19,652 nt of DNA from Chloroflexota bacterium (GCA_016200675.1 JACQEH010000217.1:1-19652); one strand, 5' to 3'. Shown: positions 8,405 to 15,684, counted from the first letter of the stretch. Made by a program: numbers and translations. The notes: generated from the sequence alone by a model not told the origin.

Positions 8405-8627
8405 TTTCCGACCCCTCCATCGCCTCGGCGGATCGTCGAACTGGACGAACCCGGCCAGGTGCGGCCGACGGATCGTGCCTCCCGGCCGGGCCTCGCACAC
8501 CATCCTGGCGCCGAAGGCTCACCCGCCGGTTACGTGGTCCCACCGATCACGAGGACTGGGCACGTCAATTCCTGTCGACCGCCGGCCTGCCGACCGCCGG
8601 GCGGCGCCGGTGATTGGCGCCTCGTCT

Positions 8628-8717
8628 GCGCCCGCCATGCCGGCGCCCGCCGTGCTGGCGCCCGCCGTGCCGGCGCCCGCCGTGCCGGCGCCCGCCGTGC
8701 CGGCGCCCGCCGTGCGC
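8628..8717. repeat. Six tandem copies of a 15-bp GC-rich repeat next to parS
   Basis: The unit is GCGCCCGCCGTGCCG, repeated head to tail six times without spacers. The first copy has A for G at position 10, the second T for C at position 14, and the last ends CGC instead of CCG. The three middle-to-late copies are identical. The array ends five bases before the parS palindrome. The period is a multiple of three, which makes long spurious open frames, but no credible protein runs through it. Confidence 0.95.
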
Positions 8718-8722
8718 AGGCA

Positions 8723-8738
8723 TGTTTCACGTGAAACG
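8723..8738. promoter_or_regulatory. parS: parS centromere site (ParB loading site)
   Basis: The sequence TGTTTCACGTGAAACG matches the widely conserved bacterial parS palindrome TGTTTCACGTGAAACA at 15 of 16 positions; only the last base differs. It lies 361 bp upstream of the parA start, in the spacer shared with the mreD operon. This is the only such site I could find in the window. ParB encoded at 6710-7570 is the expected ligand. Confidence 0.93.
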
Positions 8739-8813
8739 GTCCCGCTCGGGGCCGGGCCGATGTCAGTGTGGGTCGGGATGCCGCAGCGGCGGCCAGGACC
8801 GCTCGACCTGTCG

Positions 8814-8842
8814 TTGCCGCGCTCGGCGAGCCGTGGGATACT
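8814..8842 (+). promoter_or_regulatory. Sigma70-type promoter candidate for mreD-mrdA-rodA
   Basis: TTGCCG (8814-8819) and GATACT (8837-8842) are separated by exactly 17 bp; each matches four of six consensus bases. Transcription would start near 8849, giving a leader of about 90 bases before mreD. The site begins 75 bp past parS, so ParB spreading could affect it. Confidence 0.45.
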
Positions 8843-8937
8843 TTGAGCGGACGCGACCCGGCCGTCCGTTCGTGGCGCACTCGGTTCCAGCTCCGCCTTC
8901 GACCCCTGGCCGGCACGCCGAGGATCGACGTCGCCTG

Positions 8938-9438
8938 ATGACCCAACTCCTTGCCGCGATCGGCGCGACGGCCGCTGCCCTCATCGAGCTGAGCCTCGTT
9001 CCGTACCTGCGGATCGGGGACGCACATCCACACCCGGTGCTGGTGTTCGGGGTGATCTGGACCATCGCCGTCGATCTGGAGGCAGGCCTCATCTGGGCCG
9101 TCGTCGGCGGAATCGTTCTCGACAGCCTCGCACCGCGACCACTCGGCGCCTCCGCCTTCGCCCTGGTCTCGGCCTTCGGCGCAGCCGTCCTGATCGCCAG
9201 GACATTCATCCGAATCCGGCCACTGGCCCCGGTCATTGCCGTTCCGATCGTGAGCCTGATGTACTCGATGCTCCTGTTTGGCCTCACCGCCGCCATTCGT
9301 CCCCCGGTCCCGCTGGCCGACCCGATCGCCGCCTTCATGCCCGGGGCCGCCTACGATGCCGTCCTGGGTCTGCTTTTCGGCCCGCTGGTCCTTTCGATCA
9401 GGGACCGGTACCGCCCTGAGGAGCGGGTCGGCTGGTGA
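8938..9438 (+). CDS. mreD: Rod shape-determining protein MreD
   Basis: A 166-residue integral membrane protein with five or six hydrophobic segments (approximately 3-21, 33-47, 50-62, 70-88, 95-117 and 138-153), matching the size and layout of MreD, a member of the elongasome that guides side-wall peptidoglycan synthesis. The family is weakly conserved, so the call rests on topology, length and context: it is translationally coupled by a GTGA overlap to a PBP2 gene, followed by rodA. The ATG was chosen because the first transmembrane helix begins immediately after it and upstream codons derive from the repeat/parS spacer. The ribosome site is poor, with only GAGG about 14 bases upstream. mreB and mreC are not upstream. 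Confidence 0.82.
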   Translation: MTQLLAAIGATAAALIELSLVPYLRIGDAHPHPVLVFGVIWTIAVDLEAGLIWAVVGGIVLDSLAPRPLGASAFALVSAFGAAVLIARTFIRIRPLAPVIAVPIVSLMYSMLLFGLTAAIRPPVPLADPIAAFMPGAAYDAVLGLLFGPLVLSIRDRYRPEERVGW

Positions 9439-11369
9439 GCGCTCGTACGACGGGCCTCGCCGAGCAGCAGGCGATGCCGGACAGGTCTCCGATCCGTTTC
9501 CTCGTCTTCGGCCTCGTCGTCGTGCTCCTGTCGTCGATTCTTGGCGTCCGGCTGTTCATGCTCCAGGTGGCCAACAACGTCCACTTTGCTGCCCTTGCGG
9601 AAACGAACCGGGCCGTCGATCAGGCCGTCGCCTCGACCCGTGGCGTCATCTACGATCGCAACGGCCTGCCACTCGTCTCCAACGTCCCGTCATACACCGT
9701 GAAGATCAGGCCGGCTGACCTTCCCGAAGACCGGCGCGCCGACGTCGTCGCCCGCCTGGCGGCCCTCCTGAACCTGAACCCGGCGGACATCAACATCGCC
9801 ATCGACGCCAACCCTGGCTCTCGCTTCGACCTCGTCCGGATCGCGACCAACGTCGACGAGAACGTCGCGAACTTCATCTCGGAGTCCCAGCTCGATCTCC
9901 CAGGAGTCGAGGTCGTCGTTGAGTCCCGCCGCGAATACGCGACCGGGCCACTCCTCTCGCAGGTGGTGGGCTACACCGGCCCGATCAACGAATCCGAGCT
10001 CGCGGCCCTGCGGGCCGAGGGCTACCTGCCGGACGACCTGCTCGGCAAGACCGGCGTCGAGGCCGAGTACGAGGCCCAGCTTCGCGGCACCTACGGCGTC
10101 GAGAAGGTGGAGAAGGACGCGACGGGTCGCAAGCTGCAGGTCCTCCAGACCGTGACGCCGCCGGTCGCGGGCAACTCGCTGGACCTCACGATCGACGTCC
10201 AGCAGCAGAAGTATGCCCAGCAGGCCCTCGAGTGGGGCATGAGCACGGCTGGCCTCAAGCGCGGCGTGGTCATGGTCATGAACCCCCAAACGGGGGAGAT
10301 TCTGGCCATGGTCACCCTGCCCACCTACGACAACAACGCCTTCGCCCAGGGCATCAGCTCCGCGGATTACGCGAAGCTGGTGAATGATCCCAATAAGCCG
10401 CTCACGAACCACGCCATCAGCGAGCAGTTCCCTCCCGGCTCCACCTACAAACTCGTGACCGGGACCGGCGGACTGGCCGACGGCAAGATCAGCAAGACGA
10501 CGCAGTTGATCACGTCGGCATTCCTCCAGCTGGGAGCGACCAAATTCTTCGACTGGAACCGCAAGGGCTTCGGCGCCTGCACGATCCTGTGCGGGTTCGC
10601 CCACTCGAGCGACACGTTCTTCTTCCAGGTCGCCGCCATGCTCGGGATCGATCGCCTCGCCTACTGGGCGAGCCAGTTCGGCTTCGGTGCGAAGACCGGC
10701 ATCGACCTGCCTGGCGAGGTGCCCGGTTCGATTCCGACGAACCAATGGAAGCTCGACACCCTGGGCGAGCCGATCTACCCCGGCGAGGTTTACCAGGCAG
10801 GAATCGGCCAGGGCTACGACGTCGTGACGCCGATCCAGCTCATCAACGCCTACGCGGCGCTGGCGAACGGTGGAACCCTCTACCAGCCCCAGCTCGTGCG
10901 CGATGTCAAGGACGCTGCCGGGAAGATCGTCCAGCCGTTTGCGCCCAAGGTCCTCCGGAAGCTCGACGTCCCGGCCTCGGTCCTCGAGACGATGCGCCAG
11001 GCGGCCCGAAACGTGGTCCTCGTGCGCCATACCTACAACCTCGTCGACCTTCCCATCGTCGTGGCCGGCAAGTCCGGGACGGCAGAGTTCGGCCTGAAGG
11101 ACTCCCAGGGGCGCCTCCCCTTCCACTCGTGGTTCGTCGCCTTCATCCCGAAGGATCCGACCGTGACCGCCAAGGATCCGACGGGCATGGCAGCCGTCTC
11201 GCGCACGGATTCGGACCTCGTGGTGCTCGCCTTCGCCTACGACTCGGGCACGAAGGGCAACGTTGCCACCGAGATCGTCAAGTACTTCCTGCAGCTCCGC
11301 TTCGGGATCACCAAGGACTACAGGAACTTCAACCTCCTCGTCCGCGGCAACTTCTACCAGTCGAACTGA
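9435..11369 (+). CDS. mrdA: Penicillin-binding protein 2 (elongasome transpeptidase)
   Basis: A class B penicillin-binding protein, the DD-transpeptidase that cross-links peptidoglycan during elongation as partner of RodA. Its 644 residues comprise a short cytoplasmic N-terminus, a single membrane anchor at about 20-44, a pedestal/dimer domain including STRGVIYDRNGLPL (67-80), and the transpeptidase domain. Active-site motifs are S336-T-Y-K339 (in PPGSTYK), S391-S-D393 as the second motif, and K546-S-G-T549 (in AGKSGTAEF). The second motif has Asp where divisome PBPs have Asn (SxN). EYATGPLLSQVVGYTG at 167-182 and LLGKTGVEAEYE at 202-213 are also family-typical. The GTG start overlaps the mreD stop by four bases; an in-frame ATG lies at 9474. 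rodA starts eight bases after the stop. Confidence 0.95.
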   Translation: MSARTTGLAEQQAMPDRSPIRFLVFGLVVVLLSSILGVRLFMLQVANNVHFAALAETNRAVDQAVASTRGVIYDRNGLPLVSNVPSYTVKIRPADLPEDRRADVVARLAALLNLNPADINIAIDANPGSRFDLVRIATNVDENVANFISESQLDLPGVEVVVESRREYATGPLLSQVVGYTGPINESELAALRAEGYLPDDLLGKTGVEAEYEAQLRGTYGVEKVEKDATGRKLQVLQTVTPPVAGNSLDLTIDVQQQKYAQQALEWGMSTAGLKRGVVMVMNPQTGEILAMVTLPTYDNNAFAQGISSADYAKLVNDPNKPLTNHAISEQFPPGSTYKLVTGTGGLADGKISKTTQLITSAFLQLGATKFFDWNRKGFGACTILCGFAHSSDTFFFQVAAMLGIDRLAYWASQFGFGAKTGIDLPGEVPGSIPTNQWKLDTLGEPIYPGEVYQAGIGQGYDVVTPIQLINAYAALANGGTLYQPQLVRDVKDAAGKIVQPFAPKVLRKLDVPASVLETMRQAARNVVLVRHTYNLVDLPIVVAGKSGTAEFGLKDSQGRLPFHSWFVAFIPKDPTVTAKDPTGMAAVSRTDSDLVVLAFAYDSGTKGNVATEIVKYFLQLRFGITKDYRNFNLLVRGNFYQSN

Positions 11370-11377
11370 GCGAGGGC

Positions 11378-12538
11378 ATGGGAGCGATCAACGCGAGGCC
11401 GGCCCGCATTGCCGATTGGACCTCCCGGTCCGTCGGGACGATCTGGCGTGCCTTCGACCTGCAGATCGCCACCTACGCGGTTGTCCTGACCCTTTTTGGG
11501 CTGGCGATGGCCTACAGCAACAGCGTCGCCGGCGGCGACGGGGCGCTTGCGACCGGCTCGGTCTTCCTTCGAGGCCTCCTCTGGACCTCGATCGCCCTGG
11601 TCGTCTTTGTCATCGCCACGGCCTTCGACTATCGCTGGCTGAAGACGCTCGCCTGGCCGCTCTATGCGCTTCAGGTCGGGCTGCTCCTCCTGACGCTCGC
11701 GATCGGCAGCGGCCTCGGCGGCTCGTCGCGCTGGATCAGCGTCCTGGGCCTCCAGTTCCAGTTCTCCGAGCTGGCCAAGATCCTCATGATCATCATCCTC
11801 GCCAACTACCTGTCGGCCAGGCGCGGCCAGATGGGGTCCCTCTGGAACATCATCGGGGCTATCGTCCTGGCCGGGCCCCCCTGGGTCCTCGTCCTGCTCC
11901 AGCCGGATCTCGGGACGTCGCTCGTCTTCGGGGCGATCGTCGTTGGCATGCTCTTCATGAGCGGCGCCAGCCTCCGCTGGCTCGGCGCGGGGATCATGGC
12001 CGTCCTGGCCGCCCTGCCCTTCGTCTGGACATACGTCCTGCTGCCGTACCAGAAGGAACGGCTGACCTCGTTCCTCAATCCCCTGGCAGACGTCCGCGGG
12101 GCCGGCTACCAGCTCTACCAGTCGCAGATCGCCGTCGGCTCGGGCGGCTGGTTCGGCAAGGGCCTCACCAACAGCACCCAGAACCAGCTCGACTTCCTGC
12201 CGGTCCAGACGACCGACTTCGTCTTTGCGATCCTCGCCGAAGAGCTCGGCTTCATCGGCGCCATGGTCGTGATCGGCCTGTTCGTGGCGCTCATCTGGCG
12301 GGTCCTGGTGGGTGGCTGGCGCTCGAAGGATCCCTTCGGGACGATGTTTGCGGCCGGCCTCGGCTCCATGCTCGTCTTCCAGCTCTTCGTGAATGTCGGC
12401 ATGGTGATCGGCATCATGCCGATCACGGGCATTCCCCTCCCGTTCATCACGCACGGTGGGGCGTCCCTGATCAGCGTGGCAGCCGGCCTCGGGATCCTGG
12501 AGAGCATCAACATCCGGCAGGGCCGGGCGGAGTGGTGA
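11378..12538 (+). CDS. rodA: Peptidoglycan glycosyltransferase RodA (SEDS family)
   Basis: A multi-pass membrane glycosyltransferase that polymerises lipid II during cell elongation, working with the PBP2 encoded just upstream. It has 386 residues and about ten transmembrane helices. SEDS hallmarks are SSRWISVLGLQFQFSELAK (116-134), LLQPDLGTSLVF (173-184), GSGGWFGKGL (254-263) and the extracellular loop LDFLPVQTTDFVFAILAEE (271-289). D280 in TTDF corresponds to the catalytic aspartate of characterised RodA proteins. The C-terminal GIPLPFITHGGASL (351-364) is also typical of the family. The start is the ATG at 11378, the only candidate close to the mrdA stop; an adjacent GAGGG may serve as ribosome site, though its spacing is short. 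A longer open frame runs upstream but is antiparallel to sense, being a shadow of mrdA. Confidence 0.95.
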   Translation: MGAINARPARIADWTSRSVGTIWRAFDLQIATYAVVLTLFGLAMAYSNSVAGGDGALATGSVFLRGLLWTSIALVVFVIATAFDYRWLKTLAWPLYALQVGLLLLTLAIGSGLGGSSRWISVLGLQFQFSELAKILMIIILANYLSARRGQMGSLWNIIGAIVLAGPPWVLVLLQPDLGTSLVFGAIVVGMLFMSGASLRWLGAGIMAVLAALPFVWTYVLLPYQKERLTSFLNPLADVRGAGYQLYQSQIAVGSGGWFGKGLTNSTQNQLDFLPVQTTDFVFAILAEELGFIGAMVVIGLFVALIWRVLVGGWRSKDPFGTMFAAGLGSMLVFQLFVNVGMVIGIMPITGIPLPFITHGGASLISVAAGLGILESINIRQGRAEW

Positions 12539-12580
12539 TGCGCGCCTCGGTCGAGATATGACCGGTCAGGTGGACCTTCC

Positions 12581-12599
12581 GTCGCCGAGGACTGGCGAC
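12581..12599. terminator. Weak hairpin between convergent rodA and AI-2E-family gene
   Basis: GTCGCC and GGCGAC form a six-bp stem with a seven-base loop in the 87-bp gap between the two convergent stops. There is no T-tract on either side, so it could be a weak bidirectional terminator or chance in GC-rich DNA. Confidence 0.25.
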
Positions 12600-12625
12600 C
12601 GGACCCGGGACCGCAACGGCGGGAG

Positions 12626-13801
12626 TCAGTCCGTGGTGATCGGGAGCCCATCGCCCTGCCGAACCGGGCCATCCAGGGCCGCAGTTCCGGGCGACGTCGA
12701 CAGGGGCAGGCCGGCCGGCGCCTCGGTGCGACTCAACCGTCCGAAGAGGTAGCGGTAGACGTCCCGCCCGGTCGCCGTCACGGGCAGGGCCAGGATCGCC
12801 CCGAGCAACCCCCCGACGGTGCCCCCGACGATGAGGGCGAGCATCACCACGCTCGGGTGGAGGTTCGTCGCGTCACCCTGGATCTTGGGGACGAGGAAGT
12901 AGTTCTCGACCTGCTGGATGCCGAGGTAGAGGAGAAGCGCCGCCGTGGCGGCCTCCACCCCGGCCGTTGCCGCGATGAGGACGGCGGGGATGGCCGCCAG
13001 GATCGGGCCGATGATGGGCAGCAGCTCCAGGAGCCCGGCAATGACGGCGAGGAGCACGGCGAACCGCACGAAGATGGGATCGACGAACGTCCCCAGGGCG
13101 GCCAGGCCGACGAAGGTCGCGATCCCCACCACGCCGCCCAGCAGGACCTGGCCCCGGATCCACGAGCCGAAGACGCGGCCGACGATCTCGATCACCTCGT
13201 CCACGTCCGTCCGCCACTCGACGGGGATCGAGGCATCGAAGGAGCGCATCAGCCTCGGCTGGTCCTTGAGCAGGTAGAACGCCCAGACCGGGATGATGAG
13301 GAAGGCGAGGACGGTCGTGACGATTCCCGTGGTCGCGCTCAGCACCGGGAGGAGCACGCCCGGATCGAACCCGACGTCACCGGACGAGATCCGGCCCAGC
13401 CACTGGTCGACCGCATCGCGAAGGGGCGCGGGCAGCTCGAGCCCGCGATAGACCGCGCCGAGGCGCTCGAGCTGGGTCCGGAGCTGCTCGACGAGCCCCG
13501 GCAGGTCCGCCGCGAACTGGCGGATCTGGTCGATCAGCGGCCGGAGCATGAGGTTGAGGCCCTCGACGACGAGGAAGCCCACGACCAGATAGATGAGCAG
13601 GATCGCGATCGGCCGTGGCAGGCCCAGGCGGACGAGCCGTTCGATCGGCGGCGACACGAGGTAAACGAGGAGGAGGCCCACGATGAACGGCCCGAGCGCG
13701 TCGCGGCCGGCGAACAGGATCGCGGCAAGGACCGCCGCGGCAATAGCGAGCAGGGCGACGCGCGGGGACACCGGGGGAAGCCGTCGAACGCTCTCGACCA
13801 T
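12626..13801 (-). CDS. AI-2E family transporter (UPF0118, PerM/YdiK-like)
   Basis: A 391-residue multi-pass inner-membrane protein of the AI-2E family. Members include proposed autoinducer exporters and Na+/H+ antiporters, so the substrate cannot be read from sequence. Hydrophobic segments are at about 14-32, 36-50, 62-82, 150-178, 217-238, 242-280 (two helices), 284-296 and 316-342. Family motifs are FGSWIRGQVLLGGVVG (211-226), ELLPIIGPILAAIPAVLIA (259-277) and QQVENYFLVPKIQG (296-309) with LHPSVVMLALIVGG following. The last 30 or so residues are polar and probably disordered. The ATG is directly preceded by GGAAGG with no spacer, so initiation may be inefficient or leaderless-like: TAGTCT lies nine bases upstream of the ATG. 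It converges with rodA and diverges from the DUF2344 gene. Confidence 0.92.
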   Translation of the reverse strand: MVESVRRLPPVSPRVALLAIAAAVLAAILFAGRDALGPFIVGLLLVYLVSPPIERLVRLGLPRPIAILLIYLVVGFLVVEGLNLMLRPLIDQIRQFAADLPGLVEQLRTQLERLGAVYRGLELPAPLRDAVDQWLGRISSGDVGFDPGVLLPVLSATTGIVTTVLAFLIIPVWAFYLLKDQPRLMRSFDASIPVEWRTDVDEVIEIVGRVFGSWIRGQVLLGGVVGIATFVGLAALGTFVDPIFVRFAVLLAVIAGLLELLPIIGPILAAIPAVLIAATAGVEAATAALLLYLGIQQVENYFLVPKIQGDATNLHPSVVMLALIVGGTVGGLLGAILALPVTATGRDVYRYLFGRLSRTEAPAGLPLSTSPGTAALDGPVRQGDGLPITTD

Positions 13802-13824
13802 CCTTCCGGCAGACTAGCACCGCG

Positions 13825-14613
13825 ATGGACGTTCCCAGGCCCCGTTCCGAGCCGTCGGCGGACCCGGGTGAGCACCCCGGGGGAGCCCGCCGGGTGAGCA
13901 CCCCGGGCCCCGCGAATCCGACCGCCGAGGTCCGGCAACGCTGGCGCCTCGTCGTCAGGCGCCCGGCAGGTCCGCCCGGAGCGGCCCCAAAGGAACTCGT
14001 GGCCGCCTGGGAATCGGGTCTCGCCGCCAGCGGTCTCCCCGTGGCCGGCCTGGAGCAGCCATCCGGCCGGCCGCGGATCGCCTTCGGCGCTCCGCTCGGT
14101 GCGGGCATCGCCGCCGAGCGCGAGCTCATGGAGGTCTTCCTCGTCGAGCGTTGGCCCGTCGCCCAGGTGCGCGCCGCCCTGGCGACGGCGCTCCCGGCCG
14201 GCCACGAACTCGTCGACCTCCACGATGTCTGGCTCGGCGAGCCGCCGCTGACCGGGCAGGTCGCCGCGGCCGACTATCGGATCACCGTCCGGGCCGTCGA
14301 CGGGCGTGAGCTCGACCGCGCCTCCCTCCAGGCGGCGTCGGACCAGCTTCTCGCCGCAGCGGCGCTGCCGCGCACGAGGGACAAGGGTGGCCGTCCGATC
14401 GCCTACGACCTCCGTCCCCTCGTGCTTGCCGCGACGGCACTGGCCGTCGACCCGGACGGCCGGGCCGTGCTCTCGATCAGGACGAGCTTCGATCCCGAGC
14501 GCGGCGTGGGTCGTCCCGAGGAGGTCGTCGCAGCGATCGGAGAACTCGTTGGGCGGCCCCTCGAAGTCGCGAAGGTCGTGCGGGAGCGGCTCCTGCTCCG
14601 TCGCGAGCTCTGA
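13825..14613 (+). CDS. Solitary DUF2344-domain protein (radical-SAM-associated family)
   Basis: A 262-residue protein whose core (about residues 39-190) resembles DUF2344, normally fused to or beside a radical SAM protein and often near rng/rne and rplU. Supporting segments are RWRLVVRR at 39-46, LVAAWESGLAASGLPVAG, RPRIAFGAPLGAGIAAERE, ELMEVFLVERWPVAQVRAAL and LPAGHELVDLHDVWLGEPPL. The usual family start, with a KxGxxxFLSHLDLMR-type motif, is degenerate here. Function is not known. The ATG lies only 23 bp from the divergent gene's ATG and has no ribosome site; an in-frame GTG at 13894 has GGGGGAG eight bases upstream. Residues 10-30 are encoded by an 18-bp direct repeat translated in two different frames. 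Both points make the later start plausible. No radical SAM or RNase E/G gene adjoins it, though rplU follows 1.2 kb downstream. Confidence 0.75.
   Translation: MDVPRPRSEPSADPGEHPGGARRVSTPGPANPTAEVRQRWRLVVRRPAGPPGAAPKELVAAWESGLAASGLPVAGLEQPSGRPRIAFGAPLGAGIAAERELMEVFLVERWPVAQVRAALATALPAGHELVDLHDVWLGEPPLTGQVAAADYRITVRAVDGRELDRASLQAASDQLLAAAALPRTRDKGGRPIAYDLRPLVLAATALAVDPDGRAVLSIRTSFDPERGVGRPEEVVAAIGELVGRPLEVAKVVRERLLLRREL
13864..13907. repeat. 18-bp direct repeat pair at the 5' end of the DUF2344 gene
   Basis: CCGGGTGAGCACCCCGGG occurs at 13864-13881 and 13890-13907, a period of 26 bp. Because 26 is not a multiple of three, the two copies would be read in different frames if this part were coding. 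The second copy contains the alternative GTG start at 13894. Confidence 0.85.
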
Positions 14614-14632
14614 CGACGGTCGCGAGGAGATC

Positions 14633-14647
14633 GCGAGGCGACCTCGC
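14633..14647 (+). terminator. Hairpin just after the DUF2344 gene
   Basis: GCGAGG and CCTCGC form a six-bp stem closed by a three-base loop, 20 bp after the stop codon. There is no following T-run. It could be a weak terminator; similar short hairpins are common in such GC-rich DNA. Confidence 0.25.
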
Positions 14648-14684
14648 CGCGGAATCGCTGGCGATCGCATGGACACGAAAAGTG

Positions 14685-14718
14685 GCGGGCACGCTGGCCA
14701 AGCGGGCACGCTGGCCAA
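14685..14718. repeat. 17-bp perfect tandem duplication
   Basis: GCGGGCACGCTGGCCAA occurs twice head to tail (14685-14701 and 14702-14718) with no mismatch. It lies 12 bp before the 86-bp duplication and may be part of the same repeat block. Confidence 0.92.
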
Positions 14719-14730
14719 CGAACGACCGCG

Positions 14731-14911
14731 CCGGTCACGTGGGCCCCGCGGGGGCGCGCTCGCGAACGCCACGATGTCCGGAAGACATCGTTCCGGAGGC
14801 AAGGCGCCCGGAAGGCCCGGCCACGTGCGCCCCGCGGGGGCGCGCTGGCGAACGCCACGATGTCCGGAGGACATCGTTCCGGAGGCAAGGCGCCCGGAAG
14901 GCCCGGCCACG
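14731..14911. repeat. 86-bp tandem duplication with internal hairpins
   Basis: Copy one is 14731-14816 and copy two 14817-14902, with four mismatches (unit positions 5, 12, 31 and 53). The first nine bases start a third copy at 14903-14911. Each unit contains consecutive inverted repeats. In copy two these are GCGCCCC/GGGGCGC (14827-14843), ACGATGTCC/GGACATCGT with a three-base loop (14857-14877), and TTCCGG/CCGGAA (14877-14899). In copy one the middle stem is eight bp with a five-base loop. The arrangement resembles REP/BIME-type intergenic repeats or a structured RNA more than coding sequence. Confidence 0.9.
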
Positions 14912-15104
14912 GGTCCACACGATGCGTGGCAGTCATCAATCACCCGCGGACGGGTCGCAGCGGCGGTGGTTTGGGGCGGAGATAATGCCTTGAGGCGGGG
15001 TTCGATGCCTGAGTGACATCGGCACGGGTCAAGCCCGTCCTGCCGAGGTCCGACACGGAGTCGTGTCGCGAGATTCGATGTCTGCGGCGCACCGACCGCC
15101 CGAG

Positions 15105-15607
15105 CCCGACCTGGGTGAAGGTGCGTTTGCCGGTGAGCTGCTCGGCGAGCATCGGGGGCCCGGTTTCGTGTCGCCTCGGGCGCCATCCGCTCCCGGCGGC
15201 TGCGGTGGCGTGGCGGACGCCGGGTCCGAGTCGGCCGGACGTTCGCCTCGGCGGAAATCCGGTGGAGAGTCCGCGCCCGCGATCTCCAGACCCTCACGCT
15301 CGGTGAGCAGCACGGCAAGGTGGGTGTGCATCCCGCCGGCATAGGTCGACGTCACGAGCTCGACCGCCCGGTCTCGGATGGCGTACGGGATGCGGTCGGC
15401 CGGTACCCGCTCACGGTAGCCGTGGATCAGGCCGACCGACCCGGCGGTCCGATACCGGCAGAGCAATCGACGGACCTGGCGAAGCGACGGGCCGAGAACC
15501 CGGGCCGCCTCCTCGGCCGTCAGCCCACCGGTCGGGACATGGTTGAGCACAGAGAGGTGCTGCTGCGCTCTGGCGTCCACGTTGATCATCTCCTTCGTCT
15601 TGTCCAT
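15105..15607 (-). pseudogene. Decayed ISNCY-like transposase remnant (frameshifted, internally deleted)
   Basis: The N-terminal part (15607 to about 15281) encodes a helix-turn-helix region typical of ISNCY/IS481-like DDE transposases: GGLTAEEAARVLGPSLRQVR, RLLCRYRTAGSVGLIHGYRE, then YAGGMHTHLAVLLTEREGLEI. Right after EGLEI the reading frame shifts; the next frame continues the family pattern as RTLHRISAEANVRPTRTRRP and RHRSRRERMAPE (to about 15172). A third frame then gives LAEQLTGKRTFTQVG (15152-15105), which resembles a segment late in the DDE domain, implying that most of the catalytic core was deleted. Family membership is by eye from motif style. No complete element or catalytic DDE triad remains, so it cannot be active. 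Paired repeats resembling one element end lie just upstream of its start codon. Confidence 0.6.
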
Positions 15608-15619
15608 GAGATCGAGGGT

Positions 15620-15658
15620 GACAACGTCGCTGTCCTCGTAGCCCGGACAGAATCGCTG
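15620..15658. repeat. Paired GACANNNTCGCTG repeats, possible IS end
   Basis: GACAACGTCGCTG (15620-15632) and GACAGAATCGCTG (15646-15658) are 13-bp direct repeats, 26 bp apart, identical except for the three middle bases. They lie immediately upstream of the transposase remnant, where an element's terminal transposase-binding repeats would be. I did not find the matching inverted end on the other side. Confidence 0.4.
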
Positions 15659-15684
15659 GCCGGCGACACCGCCCGGACCGTCGA

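Larger units (their letters stand above)
8362..8937. other. Non-coding divergent control region between parA and mreD
   Basis: A 576-bp spacer between divergent operons. Reading frames cross it, but none resembles a protein, and their translations are dominated by Arg/Pro/Cys or Ala/Gly/Arg repeats produced by the tandem array. It contains, in order, a minus-strand extended -10 for parA (8396-8404), a GGCGCC inverted pair (8603-8621), six 15-bp tandem repeats (8628-8717), a parS site (8723-8738) and a plus-strand promoter candidate (8814-8842). I saw no recognisable DnaA box, so there is no direct evidence that it is the replication origin. Confidence 0.7.

Noticed and set aside
8628..8717. 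The tandem array as a CRISPR
   Set aside because: The units are 15 bp and directly adjacent with no spacers, and there are no cas genes nearby.
8614..8937. An N-terminal extension of MreD through the 15-bp repeats
   Set aside because: It would add Arg-Pro-Pro-Cys repeats and run through parS, while MreD's first membrane helix begins right after the ATG at 8938.
8362..8937. The spacer as a replication origin
   Set aside because: parS and gyrase genes often lie near oriC, but I found no DnaA boxes or AT-rich unwinding region, and dnaA/dnaN are not in the window.
14306..15016. Open frames through the 86-bp repeats on both strands
   Set aside because: The translations repeat with the DNA period but in shifted frames (86 is not a multiple of three), overlap the DUF2344 gene, and match no family.
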